A stretch of 7,034 nt of DNA from an uncultured Lachnospiraceae bacterium (GTDB taxonomy: Bacteria; Bacillota; Clostridia; Lachnospirales; Lachnospiraceae): assembly GCA_902796045.1 (NCBI GenBank), contig CADBNQ010000055.1:1-7034 (forward strand), given 5' to 3'. The position numbers were made by a program, and so were the translations under genes. Below the pieces are notes generated by a model. The model saw only the letters and a program-made list of their open reading frames with translations. It made no database searches and was not told the DNA's origin. This document shows, one piece after another, positions 1-5,387 of the stretch; within the stretch, counting starts at the first letter, position 1; each line of letters starts with the position of its first letter.

Positions 1-800
1 CCCTCGATGGTGTAGAGAACGCTTCCTCTGAGATCAAAGCCCTGGAAATCGCCGCTTGTCCGGCTGCGCCGGAAGGTCTTCAATGGTGTCGTAGTATTGA
101 TTCGGCAGCCCCTTATCAGGCGATAGATCTTAAAATGCTGTTTTTTTCCATCGGTAAATCTTACGGCAAGCTTCTTTCCGTCAGGACTGACAGCCGGGAA
201 ACAGTTTAAGGCCTTGCTCTTCTTCCCCGTTCCGGGGATCTTATAGCGAATCTTCGCATGCTTTTTCAGAGTTTTCCCTTTTACAAAAGTAAAGCAGGAA
301 ATGGTGCTGGTGGATCCTTTTTTTCCCAGGGGATCGCTCCCGGTCCACAGCCATGTTTTGCCGTTGCTGACACAGCAGTCCAGGTTGGTTCCGTGGCCGA
401 ACCCCTCCAGGGTCATATAGTCCTGCCTGTAAGTTCCATCCGGAAGGTAGCAGACTCTGGTGAGTCTGAGATCCATGCTGTTTTTTCCGGAGGATGCCAG
501 GTTGGACAGAAAATAGTAATAGCTGCCATCCGTGGTAAAGCCCTGGGGGAGCCGCCTGGTCGAGAGCCTGGTGGCTCTGCGGAACAGAATCAGATCACTG
601 GAGGGGGGCTCCAGTGGTGTGGAGGCAGAAATCGCCCGGGATAAGGCGGGTATAAGCAGTTCCATGCTGGTGTTGGTCTTTTTGGTCACCGGGCCTGCGG
701 CCAGCCTGGCCTGCACCGGACAGACTGCGGGAAAAGAGGCTGTGAGCAGACAGACCAGAAAGAAAGACGCAGCCAATTTGTGAAATCTGACCTGTGTCAT
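1..800 (-). CDS. Secreted helveticin J-like protein (3' end beyond window)
   Basis: The frame is open from the ATG at 800 to the window edge, giving 266 codons with no stop. It starts with a secretion signal: a short basic n-region (MTQVRFHKL), a hydrophobic stretch at about residues 10-26 and a likely cleavage site after VQA (residue 31). The mature part resembles the helveticin J / class III bacteriocin-like family. I see QGF-TTDGSYYYFLS (86-98), MTLEGFGHGTNLD (129-141, compare the family's 'L+GFGHTQ-E' segment), TWLWTGS (149-155), AVSPDGKKLAV (203-213) and DFQGFDL (251-257), in the order expected for its beta-rich repeat fold. The ribosome binding site AAGGAGG (815-809) lies 8 bases before the start. 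The gene follows the amidohydrolase by 20 bases, so co-transcription is likely. The family link comes from recalled motifs. Bacteriocin activity is not implied, since many members are uncharacterised secreted proteins. Confidence 0.7.
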   Translation of the reverse strand, partial: MTQVRFHKLAASFFLVCLLTASFPAVCPVQARLAAGPVTKKTNTSMELLIPALSRAISASTPLEPPSSDLILFRRATRLSTRRLPQGFTTDGSYYYFLSNLASSGKNSMDLRLTRVCYLPDGTYRQDYMTLEGFGHGTNLDCCVSNGKTWLWTGSDPLGKKGSTSTISCFTFVKGKTLKKHAKIRYKIPGTGKKSKALNCFPAVSPDGKKLAVRFTDGKKQHFKIYRLIRGCRINTTTPLKTFRRSRTSGDFQGFDLRGSVLYTIE

Positions 801-820
801 ATCTTTTTCCTCCTTCATTA

Positions 821-1669
821 TCAGATGCCCAACAGTTCAGCACCGTTTATCCACAGGATTGCGTCCTTTTCCTCCTGGGTCAGGGGCATCCGGCAGATGC
901 GGCTGACATAATCCTGCTGATCGGCCCAGGGAGAATCCGTGGCAAACAGAATCTTTCTGCTGCCATGTTTCCTGGAAAGCCGCACAAATTCAGAGTCAGT
1001 CAGGTTGAAAGCTCGAAGAGGCGGGGTCGGATCCTGATCTGCCCTGGGGATAGGGCCGATGGAAAAAGCTGTGTCCAGCCAGACCGGTGCGCCGGCAAGA
1101 TCAGACTCCACTTCTTTCCAGCATCCCCATCCTCCCATGTGGGCCAGGATCAGCTTCGTAGGCCGGACGGTCTCGATGACGTGGATGATCCGGGAGACTG
1201 AGGCATAATTATGGTGGTGGATCCCTATATCGATGCCGGCGTGGGCCAGGATGATCATATCCAGATCCGAGGCAGCATCCATGATCCGCAGCATCTTCGG
1301 GTCATCAATATCTATATCCTGGTAGGCAGGATGCAGCTTGATCCCCTTGATGCCGGAGTTCTTAAGCAGGGCCAGCTCGGACCGGTAGTCCTCAAGAGCA
1401 GGATGGATGCAGCCAAAGGGAATCACACCCAGCTTAAGGGATGCCTCCAGATTCCTGACCAGCTGTCTGTTGATCTTGACCCCCTGGGCCGGACTGGTGG
1501 CCACCGGAAGATTGACACTGTGGGTGACGCCGCCCTTCTTCATGGCGCTGACCAGGGAGGAAACCCTGCCGTCAGTGAAAGGTCTGCTGTGGGATCGGTG
1601 TGAGAGCTCCTGGATAGCCCTGACAGCGATTTTATCGGGAAATGTATGTGTGTGAAAATCAATAATCAT
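821..1669 (-). CDS. Amidohydrolase family (Amidohydro_2) metal-dependent hydrolase
   Basis: This 282-residue protein has the TIM-barrel amidohydrolase signature. It shows the N-terminal metal-binding pair HTH (H6, H8) in MIIDFHTHTFPDK, GIKGIKLHPAYQD (107-118), a histidine at the end of a strand in ILAHAGID (H143), a second in LILAHMGG (H177), and the late acidic residue in ILFATDSPW (D245). These are typical of PF04909 enzymes, which hydrolyse or decarboxylate small cyclic or carboxylate substrates; the substrate cannot be read from the sequence. I chose the ATG at 1669 because family members begin MIIDFHTH. An in-frame ATG at 1687 would add six residues, and neither start has a good ribosome binding site. 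The same frame stays open far upstream, to 2311, but only as antisense of the CoA-transferase gene. It is divergent from that gene and is probably the first gene of a minus-strand operon with the secreted helveticin-like protein. Confidence 0.85.
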   Translation of the reverse strand: MIIDFHTHTFPDKIAVRAIQELSHRSHSRPFTDGRVSSLVSAMKKGGVTHSVNLPVATSPAQGVKINRQLVRNLEASLKLGVIPFGCIHPALEDYRSELALLKNSGIKGIKLHPAYQDIDIDDPKMLRIMDAASDLDMIILAHAGIDIGIHHHNYASVSRIIHVIETVRPTKLILAHMGGWGCWKEVESDLAGAPVWLDTAFSIGPIPRADQDPTPPLRAFNLTDSEFVRLSRKHGSRKILFATDSPWADQQDYVSRICRMPLTQEEKDAILWINGAELLGI

Positions 1670-1718
1670 AGCTATATGATAGGACATTCCTGCCTGAATG
1701 TAAAGTGAAAGATTCCGG

Positions 1719-1747
1719 TTGACTATAACCTGCAGACGTTTTAAAAT
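1719..1747 (+). promoter_or_regulatory. Sigma-A-type promoter of the CoA-transferase gene
   Basis: TTGACT (1719-1724), a 17-base spacer and TAAAAT (1742-1747) match the housekeeping consensus at 5/6 and 5/6 positions. Transcription would start near 1754, giving a leader of about 42 bases that ends in AAGGAGG a few bases before the ATG at 1796. Confidence 0.75.
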
Positions 1748-1750
1748 AGA
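1722..1750 (-). promoter_or_regulatory. Possible divergent promoter for the amidohydrolase
   Basis: On the minus strand TATAGT (1727-1722) is a reasonable -10 element about 50 bases upstream of the amidohydrolase start. The -35 position 17 bases further up (TCTATT, 1750-1745) is poor. The -10 would overlap the -35 of the plus-strand promoter, so the two could exclude each other. This is a weak call. Confidence 0.25.
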
Positions 1751-1795
1751 AAAAAAGCACACGAGAATATGATCAGTTGATGAAGGAGGAACAAT

Positions 1796-3136
1796 ATGAG
1801 CTATCTGAAAGAGTATGCCAGTAAGCTTGTCACAGCAGAGGAGGCAGTGAAGGTGATCCAGTCCGGCCAGTGGGTCGATTACGGATGGACGACGGGTACC
1901 CCTGTTGCTCTTGACAAGGCTCTGGCAGCAAGGGCAGAGGAACTGGAGGATGTCAAGGTCCGGGGCGGTATCCTGATGTGGGAGCCTGAGATCTTTAAAG
2001 TACCGGATGTGCAGAAGCATTTTACCTGGAACTCCTGGCATATGAGCGGCATTGAGAGAAAAGCGGCATCCAAAGGATTTGCCTTCTATGCTCCTGTCCG
2101 CTACTCTGAGCTTCCCCGCTATTATCGTGAGAACATCAGGCACCTTGATGTGGCCATGTTCACAGTGACTGCCATGGATAAGCACGGCTACTTCAATTTC
2201 GGGCCTAATGCCTCCCATATGAAGGCGGTCTGTGAGATCGCTGATATTGTGATCGTCGAAGTCAATGAGAAGATGCCAAGATGTCTGGGCGGCTTTGAAG
2301 AAGGAATCCATATCTCTCAGGTCGACTACATCGTTGAGGGAGATAACCCTCTGATCGCAGAGATGGGCGCAGGCGGAGCACCGACAGAGGTGGATAAGAA
2401 GGTTGCCGAGCTCATCGTGGCCGAGATCCCGGACGGAGCCTGCCTGCAGCTTGGAATCGGCGGCATGCCCAATACGGTAGGTTCCATGATTGCCCAGTCA
2501 GACTTAAAGGACCTTGGCGTTCACACCGAGATGTATGTCGATGCCTTTGTCGACATCGCCAAAGCCGGCAAGATCAACGGATCGAAGAAGAACCTTGACA
2601 AGGGACGTCAGGTTTACGCTTTTGGTGCAGGTACCCAGAAGATGTATGATTTCCTGGATGAGAACCCGGAGTGTATGAGTGCGCCGGTGGACTATACCAA
2701 TGACATTGACACCATCGGAGCCCTGGATAACTTTATCTCCATCAACAATGCTGTAGACATCGACCTTTATGGACAGATCAATGCCGAGAGTGCCGGGACC
2801 AAGCAGATCTCCGGTGCAGGCGGACAGCTGGACTTCGTCCTCGGTGCCTATAAGTCAAAGGGCGGCAAGAGCTTTGTATGCTTCTCCTCCACCTTCAAGT
2901 CAAAAGACGGCAAGCTTCATTCCAGGATCCGTCCTACTCTGGCAGAAGGGTCTACAGTAACCGATACCCGTCCCAACACACATTATGTGGTGACCGAGTA
3001 CGGTAAGGTCTGCCTCAAGGGTCTGTCCCTCTGGGAGAGAGCAGAGGCTCTGATCAGCATTGCCCATCCGGATTTCAGGGATGAGCTGATCGCTGAGGCT
3101 GAGAAGATGAATATCTGGCGGAAGAGCAATAAATAA
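1796..3136 (+). CDS. Butyryl-CoA:acetate-type CoA-transferase (acetyl-CoA hydrolase/transferase family)
   Basis: This 446-residue protein is of full family length and transfers CoA from an acyl-CoA to a free carboxylate through a glutamyl-CoA thioester. The catalytic glutamate is expected at E245 in GVHTEMYVD (241-249). Other family landmarks are GWTTGTPVALDKAL (30-43), HGYFNFGP (130-137), LQLGIGGMPN (217-226), the glycine loop ISGAGGQLDF (338-347) and AHPDFRDEL near the C-terminus (423-431). Much of the sequence, including YVDAFVDIAKAGKI and DNFISINNAVDIDLYGQ, matches what I recall of butyryl-CoA:acetate CoA-transferases from Lachnospiraceae. A closely related 4-hydroxybutyrate or propionate CoA-transferase, or one acting on aryl acids, cannot be excluded given the two acyl-CoA ligases downstream. 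The start is fixed by AAGGAGG just upstream. No terminator separates its stop from the next promoter, which begins three bases later, so read-through transcripts would enter the attenuator leader. Confidence 0.85.
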   Translation: MSYLKEYASKLVTAEEAVKVIQSGQWVDYGWTTGTPVALDKALAARAEELEDVKVRGGILMWEPEIFKVPDVQKHFTWNSWHMSGIERKAASKGFAFYAPVRYSELPRYYRENIRHLDVAMFTVTAMDKHGYFNFGPNASHMKAVCEIADIVIVEVNEKMPRCLGGFEEGIHISQVDYIVEGDNPLIAEMGAGGAPTEVDKKVAELIVAEIPDGACLQLGIGGMPNTVGSMIAQSDLKDLGVHTEMYVDAFVDIAKAGKINGSKKNLDKGRQVYAFGAGTQKMYDFLDENPECMSAPVDYTNDIDTIGALDNFISINNAVDIDLYGQINAESAGTKQISGAGGQLDFVLGAYKSKGGKSFVCFSSTFKSKDGKLHSRIRPTLAEGSTVTDTRPNTHYVVTEYGKVCLKGLSLWERAEALISIAHPDFRDELIAEAEKMNIWRKSNK

Positions 3137-3139
3137 TGT

Positions 3140-3168
3140 TTGACATTTTTATAAAAATGTACTATAAT
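3140..3168 (+). promoter_or_regulatory. Full-consensus sigma-A promoter of the paaK-ACT leader
   Basis: TTGACA (3140-3145), exactly 17 bases, then TATAAT (3163-3168) is a perfect housekeeping promoter. Its -35 starts three bases after the CoA-transferase stop codon. Transcription should begin around 3174-3176, leaving an unusually long leader of about 264 bases before paaK. A promoter this strong fits a unit whose output is limited afterwards by attenuation. Confidence 0.9.
3143..3160 (+). repeat. 18-bp perfect palindrome inside the promoter spacer
   Basis: ACATTTTTATAAAAATGT equals its own reverse complement. It overlaps the last three bases of the -35 element and most of the spacer. Such placement suits an operator for a dimeric repressor. 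It is very AT-rich, though, and could be chance in a promoter region. It is too weak as RNA, with no GC and no following T tract, to be a convincing terminator for the upstream gene. Confidence 0.5.
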
Positions 3169-3189
3169 ACTTTAAAGTTGCAGCTTGAT

Positions 3190-3207
3190 TTGTTTAGTTT
3201 TAAACAA
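3190..3207 (+). other. Small hairpin abutting the leader-peptide ribosome binding site
   Basis: TTGTTTA (3190-3196) and TAAACAA (3201-3207) form a perfect 7-bp stem with a GTTT loop. The right arm covers the first two bases of AAGGAG (3206-3211), so it could temper translation initiation on the leader peptide. The stem is AT-rich and weak, and the role is inferred. Confidence 0.35.
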
Positions 3208-3218
3208 GGAGTAACAAG

Positions 3219-3305
3219 ATGAACCATCGTTCTCACATCACATTTGATTTCGGCTTTTTCTTTAGCTTTACTGACAGGAACAGTAAGGTTAATTTGCTAT
3301 GCTGA
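3219..3305 (+). CDS. Phenylalanine-rich leader peptide (attenuator)
   Basis: This short reading frame encodes 28 residues. It starts at an ATG preceded by AAGGAG (3206-3211) with a 7-base spacer and ends at TGA (3303-3305). Residues 8-18 read TFDFGFFFSFT: six phenylalanines at F9, F11, F13, F14, F15 and F17, encoded by TTT and TTC. Such a run is the hallmark of regulatory leader peptides like those of enteric pheA and pheST, where ribosome stalling at Phe codons reports scarce charged tRNA-Phe. It sits about 45 bases after a consensus transcription start, is followed by complementary segments and an intrinsic terminator, and precedes an arylacetate-CoA ligase gene. The peptide itself probably has no function beyond being translated. 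The frame, start signal and position are seen directly; the regulatory role follows from known systems and is inferred here. Confidence 0.85.
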   Translation: MNHRSHITFDFGFFFSFTDRNSKVNLLC

Positions 3306-3342
3306 AAGATGTGAGGAACCAATCTTAAGAGAGATTCACATT
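3229..3342 (+). promoter_or_regulatory. Attenuator RNA: nested and alternative leader helices
   Basis: Segment 1, GTTCTCACATC (3229-3239, codons 4-7 of the leader), can pair with segment 2, GATGTGAGGAAC (3308-3319), giving 11 bp with one bulged G. Inside it, TTTAGC (3261-3266) can pair with GCTGAAA (3301-3307) around a bulge, and CTTTACTG (3266-3273) with CAGTAAGG (3281-3288). Segment 2 can instead pair with TCACATT (3336-3342), as GATGTGA 3308-3314, or CCAAT (3319-3323) with ATTGG (3340-3344), just at the foot of the terminator. A ribosome at the leader stop codon would cover segment 2, while one stalled at the Phe codons would disrupt the segment 1-2 helix. The direct overlap of the 2:3 helices with the terminator is only about one base, so the exact switch is unresolved. 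Confidence 0.55.
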
Positions 3343-3343
3343 G

Positions 3344-3377
3344 GGTGTGGCACTTTAACCGGTGCCGCACCTTTTTT
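3344..3377 (+). terminator. Intrinsic terminator in the paaK leader (attenuator)
   Basis: GGTGTGGCAC (3344-3353) pairs with GTGCCGCACC (3362-3371) as a 10-bp stem with one U-G pair and an 8-base loop, followed directly by six T (3372-3377). It lies after the Phe-rich leader peptide and about 60 bases before the paaK start, so it must be bypassed for paaK to be expressed. It may also stop transcripts reading through from the CoA-transferase gene. Confidence 0.85.
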
Positions 3378-3378
3378 G

Positions 3379-3406
3379 TTTATAGGACAATACGATTTCC
3401 TATAAA
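3379..3406 (+). repeat. 28-base inverted repeat upstream of paaK
   Basis: TTTATAGGA (3379-3387) and TCCTATAAA (3398-3406) are perfect 9-base inverted repeats around a 10-base centre. It falls between the terminator T tract and the paaK ribosome binding site (3426-3432). As DNA it could be an operator. As RNA it would form a hairpin on read-through transcripts only. I recognise no known site. Confidence 0.5.
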
Positions 3407-3438
3407 GTGAACCCCCCGACTGCTGAAAGGAGAACCGC

Positions 3439-4743
3439 ATGAATCATTATTACCAGCCGGAGATCGAGACGGCCTCAAGAGAGGAAATCCTGAAAATCCA
3501 GAATGAAAAGATCGTAAAACAGGTAAAGTATGTCTACGATCATGTCCCTTACTACCGCAATCTCATGGACAAGAAGGGAGTGGCACCTGAAGATATCCAG
3601 AGTGTCGATGATATAAAGAAGCTCCCCTTCCTGACCAAGGATGACCTGAGGGAGGCTTATCCTTACGGACTTCTTGGTACAGATCTGAAGAACTGTGTCC
3701 GCATTCATTCTACATCCGGAACTACAGGAAAGCGTGTTGTGGCATTCTATACCCAGGAGGACATCGACATGTGGGAAGAGTGCTGTGCCAGAGCCATTAC
3801 AGCTGCCGGCGGCACCAAAGAGGATGTATGCCAGGTATGTTACGGGTATGGCCTTTTCACCGGTGGTTTCGGTCTGCATGGAGGATCCCAGAAGGTGGGC
3901 TGCCTGACACTCCCCATGTCCTCAGGCAACACAGAACGGCAGATTCAGTTTATGATGGACATGAACTCCACCATCCTCTGCTGTACGCCCTCCTATGCCG
4001 CCTATATCGGAGAGTCCCTGGCAGAGCAGGGTTACAAACCGGAGGAGAATAAACTCAAAGCCGGCATCTTCGGCGCAGAGCCGTGGACAGAAGAGATGCG
4101 CCAGAGCATCGAGAAGAGTCTGGGAATCAAGGCCTATGACATCTACGGACTGACAGAGTCATCCGGCCCCGGTGTTGCCTTCGAGTGTGAGGAGCAGACA
4201 GGGATGCACATCAATGAAGACCATTTCTACGCAGAGATCATTGACCCGGATACCGGGGAAGTGCTGCCGGAAGGGGAGAAGGGCGAGCTGGTGTTCACCT
4301 CCCTGGATAAGAAAGGGTTCCCTCTTCTTCGCTATCGTACCAAGGACATCTGCATCCTGAACCGCGGCAAGTGTTCCTGTGGAAGAACCCTGGTGAAGAT
4401 GACCAAGCCTCTGGGCAGAAGCGATGATATGATGATCATTCGCGGTGTCAACGTCTTCCCGAGCCAGATTGAGACAGTCCTGCTCAAACAGGGTTACACT
4501 CCCAATTACCAGATTGTTGTCGACAGAAAGAACAATACAGATACCTTTGATATTTATGTGGAATTCTCCCCGGAGATGTTCTCTGATAAGATTTCAGAGA
4601 TGCAGAACAGGGAGCAGGATCTGAAAGCAGCCATGCGGTCCATGCTGGGGATCGGCCCCAAGATTCATCTTGTGGCACCAAAGACCATCCAGCGCTCAGA
4701 GGGCAAGGCTGTCCGTGTTATTGACAAGCGCCATCTTCACTGA
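3439..4743 (+). CDS. paaK: Phenylacetate-CoA ligase family protein (PaaK-type, AMP-forming)
   Basis: At 434 residues this is the usual length of PaaK-type ligases, which convert an aryl acid, ATP and CoA to an aryl-CoA, AMP and diphosphate in the cytoplasm. Motifs in order are the phosphate-binding loop HSTSGTTGKRV (90-100), YGYGLFTGGFGLHGG (135-149), IFGAEPWTEEMR (210-221), the adenine-binding segment YDIYGLTESSGPG (233-245), LLRYRTKDI (296-304), the cysteine pair CSCGRT (312-317), the hinge GRSDDMMIIRGVNVFPSQIE (326-345) and the C-terminal lysine loop RSEGKAVRV (419-427; K423 is the likely catalytic lysine). AAAGGAG lies 6 bases before the ATG. It is the first gene behind the Phe-rich attenuator and is followed after 25 bases by an ACT-domain gene, a pairing seen with indolepyruvate/arylpyruvate oxidoreductase systems in anaerobes. 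Phenylacetate is the most likely substrate, but indoleacetate, hydroxyphenylacetate or another acid is possible. Confidence 0.88.
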   Translation: MNHYYQPEIETASREEILKIQNEKIVKQVKYVYDHVPYYRNLMDKKGVAPEDIQSVDDIKKLPFLTKDDLREAYPYGLLGTDLKNCVRIHSTSGTTGKRVVAFYTQEDIDMWEECCARAITAAGGTKEDVCQVCYGYGLFTGGFGLHGGSQKVGCLTLPMSSGNTERQIQFMMDMNSTILCCTPSYAAYIGESLAEQGYKPEENKLKAGIFGAEPWTEEMRQSIEKSLGIKAYDIYGLTESSGPGVAFECEEQTGMHINEDHFYAEIIDPDTGEVLPEGEKGELVFTSLDKKGFPLLRYRTKDICILNRGKCSCGRTLVKMTKPLGRSDDMMIIRGVNVFPSQIETVLLKQGYTPNYQIVVDRKNNTDTFDIYVEFSPEMFSDKISEMQNREQDLKAAMRSMLGIGPKIHLVAPKTIQRSEGKAVRVIDKRHLH

Positions 4744-4768
4744 CAATTAGAATAAGGAGGTAATACTT

Positions 4769-5203
4769 ATGGCAATCACTCAGTTATCTGCATTTCTTGC
4801 GAACACGCCCGGAACACTTTATGACGCAGTCAGCGCCATCACAGAAGCAGGTGTCAATATTCGTGCCTTATCTGTGGCTGACACAAAAGATTTTGGGATC
4901 TTAAGGATCATTGTCTCCGATATCGAGAAGACAAAGGAAGCACTTAGTGATACTACGGTGATCAGCGAGACTCCTGTCATCGCGGTAAAGATGAGTGACC
5001 AGGCAGGGGCTCTCAGGCACATCCTGGATATCCTCAGGGAATCCGATGTCAACATCGAGTATGTCTATGCCTTCACAGGGGCCATGCAGGGAAGCGCCTA
5101 TGTGGTTCTCAGGGTTGATGAGCTTAAAGAGGCCGAGGAGATCCTCAACAAGCAGGGAATGGAGACCCTCTCAGATGGGGATATGACCGGTTTCCTTGCC
5201 TGA
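4769..5203 (+). CDS. Tandem ACT-domain protein, PaaK-associated
   Basis: This 144-residue protein consists almost wholly of two ACT domains. The first spans about residues 4-68, with the ligand-loop pattern NTPGTL (12-17) and GVNIRALSV (28-36). The second spans about 70-140, with DQAGALRHIL (77-86) and DVNIEYVYAF (93-102). There is no catalytic or DNA-binding part. ACT domains bind amino acids, often at dimer interfaces, and control enzymes or regulators. Stand-alone pairs of this size are known as neighbours of PaaK-type ligases. A strong AAGGAGG (4754-4760) lies 8 bases before the ATG, and the gap from the ligase stop is 25 bases, so both genes share the attenuated transcript. With a Phe-sensing leader upstream, a role as an aromatic amino acid or aryl-acid sensor acting on the ligase is plausible but inferred. 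No clear terminator follows it, so some read-through to the next gene is possible. Confidence 0.85.
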   Translation: MAITQLSAFLANTPGTLYDAVSAITEAGVNIRALSVADTKDFGILRIIVSDIEKTKEALSDTTVISETPVIAVKMSDQAGALRHILDILRESDVNIEYVYAFTGAMQGSAYVVLRVDELKEAEEILNKQGMETLSDGDMTGFLA

Positions 5204-5244
5204 TCAGATGTGAGAAGGAAATGTGAGATTCCCGGCGTCAGAGA

Positions 5245-5273
5245 TTGACATTTTTAATGACTTGTGCTATCTT
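5245..5273 (+). promoter_or_regulatory. Sigma-A-type promoter of the second acyl-CoA ligase gene
   Basis: TTGACA (5245-5250), a 17-base spacer and TATCTT (5268-5273) form a good promoter, strengthened by TG one base before the -10 (extended -10). Transcription would start near 5280, about 114 bases before the chosen ATG. Its first 12 bases, TTGACATTTTTA, are identical to those of the paaK leader promoter. Confidence 0.75.
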
Positions 5274-5282
5274 GTTACAGTG

Positions 5283-5374
5283 CACTTTAAAAGGTGAAAG
5301 CGTTAAATGTTCACGGATTTAAAGTGGAGAATTACGCGGGCGGGTTTTAAGAGAATCAACCGAAAGGGTGCCCG
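5283..5374 (+). promoter_or_regulatory. Structured 5' leader of the second acyl-CoA ligase gene
   Basis: CACTTTAAA (5283-5291) pairs perfectly with TTTAAAGTG (5318-5326), and inside it GTGAA (5294-5298) pairs with TTCAC (5310-5314). A second helix can form from CGGGC (5337-5341) with GCCCG (5370-5374), enclosing GGTT (5343-5346) with AACC (5358-5361), directly before the ribosome binding site. Two stacked hairpins in a leader of about 114 bases suggest RNA-level control. I do not recognise a known riboswitch class and see no terminator, so any effect would be on translation or stability. Confidence 0.4.
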
Positions 5375-5375
5375 G

Positions 5376-5387
5376 AAGGAAGGAAAG
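5376..5387 (+). promoter_or_regulatory. Ribosome binding site deciding the ligase start at 5394
   Basis: The purine-rich AAGGAAGGAAAG ends 6 bases before the ATG at 5394, with the core AAGGA 9 bases away. This favours 5394 over the in-frame ATG at 5307, whose nearest match (AGGTG, 10 bases away) is weaker and lies inside the leader hairpin. Confidence 0.7.

Noticed and set aside
258..1603. Several plus-strand frames across the first 1.6 kb
   Set aside because: They lie opposite two convincing minus-strand genes, have no ribosome binding sites or family motifs, and are rich in unlikely compositions.
821..2311. Long minus-strand frame extending the amidohydrolase to 496 residues
   Set aside because: The part above 1687 is antisense to the CoA-transferase gene and shows no family features. 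The amidohydrolase fold starts at MIIDFHTH (1669).
3143..3160. Palindrome as terminator of the CoA-transferase gene
   Set aside because: It would be an all-AT stem of about seven pairs without a following T tract, and it overlaps a perfect promoter.
3340..3377. GGGTGTGGCAC near the terminator looks a little like a T-box antiterminator motif
   Set aside because: The conserved AGGGTGG-ACCGCG order is not present, and no T-box stem I landmarks are seen upstream. The region is instead a translated Phe-rich frame with a good ribosome binding site.
3475..3879. 134-codon minus-strand frame opposite paaK
   Set aside because: It is antisense to the conserved N-terminal half of the ligase and lacks a binding site or recognisable domain.
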